Assembly: GCA_030429685.1 (NCBI GenBank)
Contig: JAUIEY010000050.1
Location: forward strand, 1-10,428
Origin: Gammaproteobacteria bacterium
GTDB taxonomy: Bacteria; Pseudomonadota; Gammaproteobacteria; Steroidobacterales; GCA-2729495
Reading direction: 5' to 3'
DNA: 10,428 nt
In this document: positions 1 through 6,495 of the stretch, in pieces
Numbering within the stretch: position 1 is the first letter of the stretch
Layout: the number at the start of each line of letters is the position of its first letter
Position numbers and translations under genes: made by a program
The notes under the pieces: model-generated
Database searches by the model: none
Told to the model about the DNA's origin: nothing
What the model saw: the letters and a program-made list of their open reading frames with translations, nothing else

Positions 1-698
1 CGTCCGTGCTGCTGGGTTTCTGCCTGCTGATCATTACGCTCATGATGGCCTATGTCGTGCCCAAGGTTGTCGGCGTATTCACCAATACCGGCCAGGCATT
101 GCCCGCGCCTACTGCGATGCTGATTGCCACCAGCGATTTTGTGCAGAACTGGGGCTGGTTGCTGCTGATCCTGCTGGTCGCAGCAGGGTTCGGCTTCGCG
201 CGGTTACTGAAGTTACCGGAACCGCGCAAGCGCTTCGATCAGTTTGTGCTGCGCCTGCCGGTGGTGGGACGCATTATTCGCGGCATCAACACGGCCCGCT
301 TCACCCGCACCTTCAGCATCATGACCGGCAGCGGTGTACCCATCCTCGAGGGGCTGCGTATTTCGGCCGCGGTGATCACCAACGCGCCGATGCGCGAGTC
401 GGTCGAAGACGCCGCACTGCGCATCCGCGAAGGCGCGCCCATCGGTGCTTCGCTGGCCAAGGGCAAACAGTTCCCACCGCTGTGCATTCACCTGATTTCG
501 AGTGGTGAGGCCAGCGGCGAACTGGAGAGCATGCTCGGCAAGGCCGCCGGCCAGCAGGAGCGGGAAATGAACGGCCTGATAGGCACCCTGCTGAATATTC
601 TTGAACCGGCCATGATCATATTCATGGGCGTTATTGTGCTGGCGATTGTGGTTGCCCTGCTGCTACCTATCTTCGAAATGAACAAGCTCGTCCTGTAG
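1..698 (+). CDS. gspF: Type II secretion inner-membrane protein GspF (C-terminal part, 5' end outside window)
   Basis: GspF is the polytopic inner-membrane platform protein of the type II secretion system, working with the ATPase GspE and the GspL/M assembly to drive pseudopilus growth. About 230 residues are visible; full-length members are about 400, so the N-terminal cytoplasmic domain lies upstream of the window. The frame is open to the left edge, and the GTG at position 6 is only an internal valine codon. Visible are a membrane segment followed by YVVPKVVGVF, a second one (WGWLLLILLVAAGFGF), the second cytoplasmic domain with the family signature SSGEASGELESML, and a C-terminal segment from EPAMIIFMGV to LLPIFEMNKLV. 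These are classic GspF features. PilC of type IV pili is a relative, but the signature and C-terminus fit GspF better. No gspG follows the stop codon, so this is either the end of an operon or a split gsp cluster. Confidence 0.93.
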   Translation, partial: SVLLGFCLLIITLMMAYVVPKVVGVFTNTGQALPAPTAMLIATSDFVQNWGWLLLILLVAAGFGFARLLKLPEPRKRFDQFVLRLPVVGRIIRGINTARFTRTFSIMTGSGVPILEGLRISAAVITNAPMRESVEDAALRIREGAPIGASLAKGKQFPPLCIHLISSGEASGELESMLGKAAGQQEREMNGLIGTLLNILEPAMIIFMGVIVLAIVVALLLPIFEMNKLVL

Positions 699-822
699 AG
701 CAAAGCCTTAGCACACAACGCTCACAGCGGAGCACGCGGGTCAAATAGCGGCCTGCTTCGCAAAACCTGCATTTTCCGTGTGACCTGCTTCACGTTTCCG
801 GAATTTATGCCCTTTTAACGTC

Positions 823-852
823 TTGTCTCCCCGTTACTTAGCGTTTTATAAA
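823..852 (+). promoter_or_regulatory. Possible sigma-70 promoter for the acidic-protein gene
   Basis: TTGTCT (823-828) resembles a -35 box. TATAAA (847-852) or the overlapping TTTATA (845-850) resembles a -10 box, giving a spacing of 18 or 16 bp. The predicted transcript would start near 858, leaving a leader of about 50 nt before the ATG at 907. The -10 lies inside a short inverted repeat (GCGTTT-TAT-AAACGC, 841-855) that could be an operator. This rests on consensus matching only. Confidence 0.35.
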
Positions 853-906
853 CGCTGCAACGGTTGTTGTTACATAACGACATGGTCTGAAGACAGGAGG
901 TCTGCC

Positions 907-1272
907 ATGGGTATTCACTACCACGAAGATGAAGCGGTCATGGATGATCGCGATGACATAGACGGCGCTGCTGACTATGACGATGTGGACGAGTTCGCCG
1001 AAACCGCCGTGCTGGATATTGATGACGACGCTGACGAGAACGACGACACGGCCGATAACGAAGTCTACAAGGCGGAAGCCTCCGTGGATGACTACGTCGG
1101 TGACAGCTCGGTGGTATTCGATGTTGATGATCTGGTCGCCCAGTTTGAGGCCGAAACCGGCAATTCCGCCAATCCGTCCAGCCGGCTGCGCAGACGCCTG
1201 GAAGCTATTGCTGAACGCAAGCGCCGCCACGATGACCTGCTGGATTTTGCCGACTACGACCTGGACCACTGA
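907..1272 (+). CDS. Small, highly acidic hypothetical protein (121 aa)
   Basis: I do not recognise a function. The ATG at 907 is chosen because a strong AGGAGG (895-900) sits 6 nt upstream; the frame is open further upstream but without a comparable start. About a third of the 121 residues are Asp or Glu (41 by my count), concentrated in residues 7-75, with no signal peptide or membrane segment. Residues 93-107 switch abruptly to a basic helix-like stretch (RLRRRLEAIAERKRR), followed by an acidic tail ending in DYDLDH. The basic-then-acidic tail loosely recalls small gammaproteobacterial proteins annotated as the PA3496 family, but that is a memory-based resemblance and weak. The protein is probably cytoplasmic and partly disordered, and could mimic nucleic acid or bind a basic partner. 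It converges on dnaE2 with only 20 bp between stop codons and no clear terminator. Confidence 0.75.
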   Translation: MGIHYHEDEAVMDDRDDIDGAADYDDVDEFAETAVLDIDDDADENDDTADNEVYKAEASVDDYVGDSSVVFDVDDLVAQFEAETGNSANPSSRLRRRLEAIAERKRRHDDLLDFADYDLDH

Positions 1273-1292
1273 GCCGCCAGGCCAATCACCCG

Positions 1293-4200
1293 TTAGTGAA
1301 AATCGCGACTGCTCACGCTCAGATCGGCCAGCAAACTGCTGCGATCGACGAGCCGCCGCGCTATCACATGCAACACCCCGTCCTGCTTTTGCACCTGCCC
1401 CTGCACTTCCAGCAGAGACGCATGCAATAACTCCGCACGCTGGCGCTCAGCCAGCCGCTCCCACACCACCAGGTTAATAAAGCCGGTTTCATCTTCGAGC
1501 GTGACAAAGGTCACGTTGGCCGCGCTGCCGGGTCGCTGCCGGGTTATCACCAGCCCGGCGGTAGTAACCTGTACGCCGTCAGCGGCCTGCCAGAGCTGAC
1601 GGGCCTGCAGGCAGTGTTCGGGCAGACCGGCGCGCACCATCGCCAGCGGATGTTCACGCAGGCTCAGACCGGTGCTGGCGTAATCACTGATCACCGACGT
1701 CATCGCAGCAGGTGGCGGCAACAACGGTTCGGCTTCATTAAAGGACGGAATTTTCAGTAACGGCATGGGCTTTTCCACGCCGGCGACGTGCCAGCGGGCA
1801 CGATGACGGTTGCCGGTCAGGGAGCGCAGCGCATCCGCGGCCGCCAGCGCTCCCAGTTCGTTGGCCGGCAGGCCGGTACGCCGGGCCAGTTCGGTGGTAC
1901 TGGCATACGGGGTGGCACCGCGTGCTGTGGCGAGCCGCTCGGCGGCAGCCGCCGACAGGCCTTTGACCCGGTTAAACCCCAGCCGCAGGGCAGCGCTGCC
2001 GAAGGCACCCTGCTCCAGACTGCATTCCGCCGCGCTGCGGTTGACATCCACAGGGCGCACTTCCACGCCGTGACGTTGCGCCATCTGCACCAGCTGCGAA
2101 GGTGCGTAGAACCCCATCGGCTGACTATTCAGCAACGCGCAGGTAAACGCCGCCGGTTCATGACATTTGAGCCAGGCCGACACGTACACCAGCAAGGCAA
2201 AGCTGGCGGCGTGCGATTCCGGAAAACCGTATTCACCAAAGCCCTGTATCTGCCTGAAGATTTGCCGGGCAAAGTCTTCTGCATAACCGCGCTCACGCAT
2301 GCCCTCGATCAGGCGCCGTTCAAATGGCCCCAGCCCACCGCGGCGCTTCCAGGCCGCCATCGCCCGCCGCAACTGATCCGCCTCGCCGCCGGAAAAACCG
2401 GCTGCAACAATCGCGAGCTGCATCACCTGTTCCTGAAATATCGGCACTCCGAGGGTACGTTTCAGAACCTGGCGCACTGCCTCGCTCGGATAACTCACCG
2501 GTTCCTGCCCGCTGCGGCGGCGTAAATACGGGTGCACCATGTCGCCCTGAATGGGGCCGGGGCGGACAATGGCGACCTCGATCACCAGATCATAAAAACA
2601 ACGCGGCTTAAGCCGCGGCAGCATAGCCATCTGCGCCCGTGATTCGATCTGGAATACGCCTACCGTATCGCCGCGGCTGACCATGTCGTAAACCCGGGTA
2701 TCTTCAGCCGGCACCGTTGCCATGCTTAGCCGGCGACCATCCCAGGCACGCAGCAACTCAAAACTGCGGCGAATCACCGTCAGCATGCCCAGCGCCAGCA
2801 CGTCAACCTTGAGCAGGCCCAGATCGTCCAGATCGTTCTTGTCCCACTGGATGACAGTCCGTTCGGCCATGGCCGCGTTTTCCACCGGCACCAGTTCATG
2901 CAGGGGCTGCTCGGAAATCAGAAAACCGCCCACGTGCTGCGACAGATGCCGCGGAAATCCCAATAGCTCACCAACCAGCACGCTCAACCGGTGCAGACGC
3001 GGATCATCGGGCTCCAGCCCCGCAGCCGCCACCTGCCCGGCATCGATGTTGTCGCGGTCCCACCACTGTCTGTTCCGGGCCAGGCAGGTCACTTCGGCTT
3101 CGCTGAAACCCAGTGCCTTGCCGACATCACGGATAGCGCTGCGCGGCCGGTAGGTAATCACAGTGGCCGTCAGCGCGGCACGTTCGCGACCGTATTTGCG
3201 GTAAATGTACTGAATAATTTCTTCCCGCCGCTCGTGCTCGAAATCGACATCAATGTCCGGCGGCTCATTGCGCTCTTTGGAGATGAAACGCTCGAACAGC
3301 GTGTTCATCCGCCCGGGGTCTACCTCGGTAATGCCAAGGCAAAAACACACCGCCGAGTTGGCCGCCGAACCACGACCCTGACAAAGAATGTCGCGCTCGC
3401 GGGCAAAGCGGACTATGTCGTGCACGGTCAGAAAATAGCCTTCATAGCGCAGCTCGGCGATTACCCCGAGTTCATGTTCGATCTGCCGGCGTACCTGCTT
3501 CGGCTCACCGTCCGGCCAGCGCCAGCGCAGCCCGCGCTCGGTCAATTGACGCAACCACGCACCCGGCGTCAGACCGGCCGGCACCAGTTCACAGGGATAC
3601 TGGTAATCCAGTTCGGCCAGACTAAAGTGCAGGTCGGCGGCAAACCGTGCGCTCTCCGCCAGCCAGCCCGGCGGATACAGCGCGGCCAGCTGTGGCGCCG
3701 GCCGCAGGTAGCGCTCACCGTTGGCGTGCAGGGATGCGACCGCCTCCGGCACGGTGCAGCCCAGCCGTATGGCCGTCAGGGTGTCCTGCAGGGCGCGGCG
3801 GCCGCGGCGGTGCATGTGGACGTCACCGGCGGCCAGTATTTTTATTGATGTTTTTTCTGCTATTTCTCTATATCTTTTTATTTTTTCTTCATTTTTTCCG
3901 TCCGGAAAAAGCTCGGCAGCGAGCCGCAGACGGTCGCCGAAACAGCGCTGCAACCGGCCGATATGCTGCTCATCGGCGGCGCCATGACAACCGTCTGCAG
4001 CCACGTCGGCGGGCAGGTAGAGCACCCGGCAACCGGGCAGGCCGTCGGCCAGATCCGCCAGTTCCAGCCGGTAGTCACCCTTGGCCGCAGCCCGCCGGCC
4101 ACGGGTGATCAGCCGGCATAACCCGCTGTAACCCTGTCGGTCAGCCGCCAGCACCACCAGCCGCAGGCCTTCCTGCAGGCGGAACTCACTGCCGATAATC

Positions 4201-4406
4201 AGCCGCAACCCGTGTTGCCGGGCCGCCATGTGCGCGCGCACCACGCCGGCAACCGAGCACTCATCGGTCAGCGCCAGCGCCGCATAACCAAGGGCTGCGG
4301 CCTGCTCCACCAGCTCTTCGGGAGAGGATGCCCCGCGCAAAAAAGTGAAATGACTGATGCAGTGAAGTTCGGCGTAGGCGACAGGGGTAGCAGCCGGGCC
4401 CGTCAC
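1293..4406 (-). CDS. dnaE2: Error-prone DNA polymerase DnaE2 (ImuC)
   Basis: This C-family DNA polymerase carries out damage-tolerant, mutagenic synthesis as the catalytic subunit of the ImuA-ImuB-DnaE2 mutasome. Its 1037 residues match the usual DnaE2 length and are shorter than replicative DnaE. In order: a PHP domain (about 10-200, with AELHCISHFTFLRGAS and GDVHMH), the glycine-rich CQGRGSAANS (342-351), palm motif PDIDVDF (383-389) with catalytic Asp386 and Asp388, the third Asp in LLKVDVLALG (Asp535), a helix-hairpin-helix region, and a C-terminal OB fold (near VTFVTLEDETGFINLVVWE). All three catalytic aspartates are present, so it should be active. The start is GTG at 4406, overlapping the imuB stop as GTGA, which implies translational coupling. 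It is expected to be induced with lexA in the SOS response. One oddity is a strongly AT-rich patch at residues 169-190. Confidence 0.97.
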   Translation of the reverse strand: MTGPAATPVAYAELHCISHFTFLRGASSPEELVEQAAALGYAALALTDECSVAGVVRAHMAARQHGLRLIIGSEFRLQEGLRLVVLAADRQGYSGLCRLITRGRRAAAKGDYRLELADLADGLPGCRVLYLPADVAADGCHGAADEQHIGRLQRCFGDRLRLAAELFPDGKNEEKIKRYREIAEKTSIKILAAGDVHMHRRGRRALQDTLTAIRLGCTVPEAVASLHANGERYLRPAPQLAALYPPGWLAESARFAADLHFSLAELDYQYPCELVPAGLTPGAWLRQLTERGLRWRWPDGEPKQVRRQIEHELGVIAELRYEGYFLTVHDIVRFARERDILCQGRGSAANSAVCFCLGITEVDPGRMNTLFERFISKERNEPPDIDVDFEHERREEIIQYIYRKYGRERAALTATVITYRPRSAIRDVGKALGFSEAEVTCLARNRQWWDRDNIDAGQVAAAGLEPDDPRLHRLSVLVGELLGFPRHLSQHVGGFLISEQPLHELVPVENAAMAERTVIQWDKNDLDDLGLLKVDVLALGMLTVIRRSFELLRAWDGRRLSMATVPAEDTRVYDMVSRGDTVGVFQIESRAQMAMLPRLKPRCFYDLVIEVAIVRPGPIQGDMVHPYLRRRSGQEPVSYPSEAVRQVLKRTLGVPIFQEQVMQLAIVAAGFSGGEADQLRRAMAAWKRRGGLGPFERRLIEGMRERGYAEDFARQIFRQIQGFGEYGFPESHAASFALLVYVSAWLKCHEPAAFTCALLNSQPMGFYAPSQLVQMAQRHGVEVRPVDVNRSAAECSLEQGAFGSAALRLGFNRVKGLSAAAAERLATARGATPYASTTELARRTGLPANELGALAAADALRSLTGNRHRARWHVAGVEKPMPLLKIPSFNEAEPLLPPPAAMTSVISDYASTGLSLREHPLAMVRAGLPEHCLQARQLWQAADGVQVTTAGLVITRQRPGSAANVTFVTLEDETGFINLVVWERLAERQRAELLHASLLEVQGQVQKQDGVLHVIARRLVDRSSLLADLSVSSRDFH
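3837..3900 (-). other. AT-rich, rare-codon patch with poly-A tracts inside dnaE2
   Basis: Positions 3841-3900 contain 13 G/C out of 60 (22%) inside an otherwise GC-rich gene. On the coding strand the patch encodes residues 169-190 of DnaE2. It uses ATA four times and AGA twice, and contains three A6 runs and two A5 runs. The reading frame stays open, and the encoded peptide aligns with the expected position just before GDVHMH of the PHP domain, so this is an anomalous stretch of a normal gene and not an insertion that breaks it. Confidence 0.85.
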
Positions 4407-5839
4407 CCGAACAACCCGTGCAGGTACCAGTGGCGGTCACGGCAATCGCGATAAATCCACCAGCGGCTGCCCGCCGGCCCGCTGACACTGTAATAGTCCC
4501 GGCGGATGTCATGGCCGTCCCACCAGCCGGACTCAATGCGCTCGGCATGGCGTAAAAACACCGCGGCATCCGGCTGCTCAATCCGCCGCGGCTGCTGCAA
4601 CAGCCACAAGGGCCTTTGCCCGGCGGATGACAAGGGCCTTTGCCCGGCAGATGACAAGGGCCTTTGCCCGGTCGATAACAAAGGTCTGTGCCCCTGCTCT
4701 CTCACATGCCAGGCTTTTTCCGGGCGATGTTCCGCTACCAGTGCCAGCCCATGCACCCGGGATGCCCCGAGCCGCGCCTGCAAGCGGGCCAGCAGTTGCG
4801 CCCGACGTGCCGGATCAACCGCAACGGCCGGCGCCACACCGGGCAAATCCGCGGTTGCGTAAACCGATTCCGGCTGTGCACGCGCGGCCAGTGCCACGGC
4901 GGTGACCGGTTCGGGCAATGCCATGCGTTCCAGCTTCAGCCCGGTCAGCTCAAGCAAATGCCCGGTTTGCGTCAGCGCCTGCCCACCACTGACCCGGCAG
5001 CGTGACGGCGGGCAACCGGTGTGCTCAAAACGCAGTAACACAGTTTGTACGGCAGCCTGACGGCGCCGCAGAAACGCCTGCAGTTGCTGCAGCAGGCTGT
5101 CGGTCGCGGCCAGCAAAACCGCGGCATCCAGGGTCTCGCCGGACAGCTCCAGCCGGTCACGAAAAAGCACTGGCCCGACATACGGCAGCGGCTGGTAAAG
5201 CCGGTTGCCAAAAGCCTCATCCATGGCCTGCAAATATTCACGGCCGATACGCCGGGCAAACCCGTCGCGCGGCAAACGGCGACAATCCGCCAGCGTATGC
5301 ACGCCCATCTGTTGCAGCTTCTGCCGCACCCGTATCGGCCAGCCCAGTGCCGCCACCGGCACCGCGCCGAGCGCCTGAGCGGCGGCGGGTGCAGCGGTAC
5401 AGGCAACCGCCATGCCGGCCCGGGCCAGCCAGCCGGCAGCTCGCGCCGTCGGTGCACAGGCCAGTACAGCCGTGACTCCCTGTTCGGCCAGGGCTGCCTG
5501 CATACGCTGCCGCAGGGCCTGCAGGCCGCCGAATAATTTCAGGCTGCCGCCGATCTCCAGCAGCAACGCGCCGTCCGGATCGACACTGACCACCGGGGTG
5601 TAATTCAGGGCCCAGCGGGCAAGCTGACCGCGCCAGTTTTCCGAGGATAAAAACCTTTCTAATTCAGTATTTAATGGGATAAAACTGATAGCTAACCAAA
5701 GGTTGTGCCCGGGCGCTTCCGGCAGTGCCGGCCAGTCGCTGTGCGACGGTTCCCCGGCGGCCGGCCGGGCAGCCTGGCCGGTTGGCGCAGCGACAGCGGG
5801 TAGGCGGGCCTGCGCAAAACGACGCCCGCGCTTCAGCAT
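4403..5839 (-). CDS. imuB: Mutasome adaptor ImuB, Y-family polymerase-like protein
   Basis: ImuB is a Y-family-like protein without polymerase activity that links DnaE2 and ImuA to the sliding clamp. The 478 residues contain typical family blocks: LARWALNYTP, then LLLEIGGSLKLFGG, where active Y-family polymerases carry the catalytic S-x-DE motif. The lack of those acidic residues is normal for ImuB. A helix-hairpin-helix-like region follows (MGVHTLADCRRLP), then a little-finger-like region and RPLWLL near residues 408-413. The ATG at 5839 overlaps the end of imuA by 7 nt (ATGCTGA), which supports this start. Two oddities: LWLAISF, which resembles the usual N-terminal strand, begins only at residue 47 and is followed by an unusually short stretch before LARWALNYTP; and an 8-residue GQRPLSSA-type repeat precedes RPLWLL. 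It is co-transcribed with imuA and dnaE2. Confidence 0.93.
   Translation of the reverse strand: MLKRGRRFAQARLPAVAAPTGQAARPAAGEPSHSDWPALPEAPGHNLWLAISFIPLNTELERFLSSENWRGQLARWALNYTPVVSVDPDGALLLEIGGSLKLFGGLQALRQRMQAALAEQGVTAVLACAPTARAAGWLARAGMAVACTAAPAAAQALGAVPVAALGWPIRVRQKLQQMGVHTLADCRRLPRDGFARRIGREYLQAMDEAFGNRLYQPLPYVGPVLFRDRLELSGETLDAAVLLAATDSLLQQLQAFLRRRQAAVQTVLLRFEHTGCPPSRCRVSGGQALTQTGHLLELTGLKLERMALPEPVTAVALAARAQPESVYATADLPGVAPAVAVDPARRAQLLARLQARLGASRVHGLALVAEHRPEKAWHVREQGHRPLLSTGQRPLSSAGQRPLSSAGQRPLWLLQQPRRIEQPDAAVFLRHAERIESGWWDGHDIRRDYYSVSGPAGSRWWIYRDCRDRHWYLHGLFG
4607..4693 (-). repeat. 24-bp tandem coding repeat in imuB (about 3.6 copies)
   Basis: Units at 4607-4630, 4631-4654 and 4655-4678, plus a partial and more diverged copy at 4679-4693. 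On the plus strand each begins CAAGGGCCTTTGCCCGG. Units 1 and 2 differ at a single base, so the duplication looks recent. The 24-bp period equals eight codons, so changes in copy number keep frame. The encoded peptide is GHRPLLST, GQRPLSSA, GQRPLSSA, GQRPLWLL, the last running into the conserved RPLWLL of ImuB (residues about 383-411). Confidence 0.95.
5641..5700 (-). other. AT-rich patch inside imuB
   Basis: By my count 19 of 60 bases are G/C (32%), against GC-rich flanks on both sides. It encodes residues about 47-66 of ImuB, the segment beginning LWLAISF, with AT-rich codons such as TTA, AAT and AGA. The frame is intact. It coincides with the part of ImuB whose layout differs from the family norm. 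Confidence 0.75.
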
Positions 5840-6495
5840 GACAACCGCAGACGGCCGGTTCTGCCGTAACGGTTGCGCAGGATGTCGAGTTGCCAGCCAC
5901 CGTCACCGGCAGCAGCCAGGCGGATACGCAGCGGTGCGGCCGAGTCATGGCGGGCAAACCGCGCTGCACGGAAGACGAAACCCGGACAGGCGGAGGCCTC
6001 AGCCACCACCTGCAGGCGCCGGATAGCGGGACGGTTAATCTGCCCGAACCAGCCCAGCACCGCGGCGCAAACCTGTGAACGCAGCGCCAGGTCCATCGCC
6101 CACAACGCATCGTTCATGGATTCAGGTTGCACCACCAGCAACCGCGACAGGTCCAGACCGTGTCGGGCAAGCGCGGGGGCATAAGGGATGTAAGGCGGGT
6201 TAACCCAGCAAAAATGCTGCCGGCCTTGTGGTTGAGGGACTTGCCCCCGCGCGCCCGTGGTCGGAGTTTGCTGCAGCTTTTGCAGCACCGGCAGCACCAG
6301 GCGCAATTCGCCGATGCCCTCACCGGTTAACAACAGTTCAGTGACAGCCGCGGCCGGCCAGCCACCGTCAAGCCAGTTATCCAGTTCGGCAAAACCACTG
6401 GGTAAAGGCGCCGGACGCCCGGCAGGCAAACTACCGGGCTTCCAGATATGCGGGTTGGCGAGTAATTCCTCCTTAGTGTTTGAGGGGCATGCCAT
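5833..6495 (-). CDS. imuA: Mutasome accessory protein ImuA (RecA/SulA-like)
   Basis: ImuA is a RecA-like accessory protein of the SOS mutasome, sometimes labelled SulA-like. It shows the family blocks NPHIWKPG near the N-terminus, LDNWLDGGWP, ELLLTGEGIGELRLVLPVL, NPPYIPYAPALARHGLDLSRLLVV, ALWAMDLALRS, INRPAIRRLQVVAEA and a C-terminal LRNRYGRTGRLRL. The P-loop position reads GEGIGELRL with no GK[ST], the usual degenerate state in ImuA, so ATP binding in the RecA manner is not expected. With the ATG at 6495 the product is 220 residues and overlaps the end of lexA by 23 nt. A TTG at 6516 is an alternative. A strong Shine-Dalgarno sequence (6474-6467) lies downstream of both starts and has no ATG, GTG or TTG at normal distance, so the start is uncertain. 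The stop overlaps the imuB start. Confidence 0.92.
   Translation of the reverse strand: MACPSNTKEELLANPHIWKPGSLPAGRPAPLPSGFAELDNWLDGGWPAAAVTELLLTGEGIGELRLVLPVLQKLQQTPTTGARGQVPQPQGRQHFCWVNPPYIPYAPALARHGLDLSRLLVVQPESMNDALWAMDLALRSQVCAAVLGWFGQINRPAIRRLQVVAEASACPGFVFRAARFARHDSAAPLRIRLAAAGDGGWQLDILRNRYGRTGRLRLSC
6467..6474 (-). promoter_or_regulatory. Strong Shine-Dalgarno sequence at the lexA stop, without a canonical start after it
   Basis: The minus strand reads AAGGAGGA immediately at and after the lexA TAA (6475-6473). In the imuA frame the following codons are GAG GAA TTA CTC GCC AAC, none a usual initiator. The conserved part of ImuA (NPHIWK) begins just afterwards, so this looks like a ribosome site for imuA whose start codon is non-canonical or has been lost. 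Confidence 0.6.

Noticed and set aside
6..8. GTG as a start codon of the first gene
   Set aside because: The frame is open to the window edge and the product matches only the C-terminal part of GspF, so the true start is upstream.
752..793. Near-direct repeat CCTGCTTCGC / CCTGCTTCAC in the gap after gspF
   Set aside because: Only ten bases with one mismatch and 32 bp apart; this can occur by chance and does not line up with the promoter.
1788..2525. Open frame of 245 codons on the plus strand inside dnaE2
   Set aside because: Fully antisense to dnaE2 with no start signal or family features.
2991..3848. Open frame of 285 codons on the plus strand inside dnaE2
   Set aside because: Antisense to conserved polymerase motifs; its composition and ending at the AT-rich patch fit a shadow frame.
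3841..3900. AT-rich stretch read as an intergenic terminator or promoter
   Set aside because: The dnaE2 frame is continuous across it, the encoded residues fit the PHP domain, and no GC-rich stem precedes the T runs.
4607..4693. Possible CRISPR-like array
   Set aside because: The units are head-to-tail with no spacers, keep an 8-codon period, and lie inside the imuB reading frame.
5664..6110. Separate gene over the imuA/imuB junction in the third minus-strand frame
   Set aside because: It lies across two recognised genes, is rich in Cys, Trp and Arg, and matches no family.
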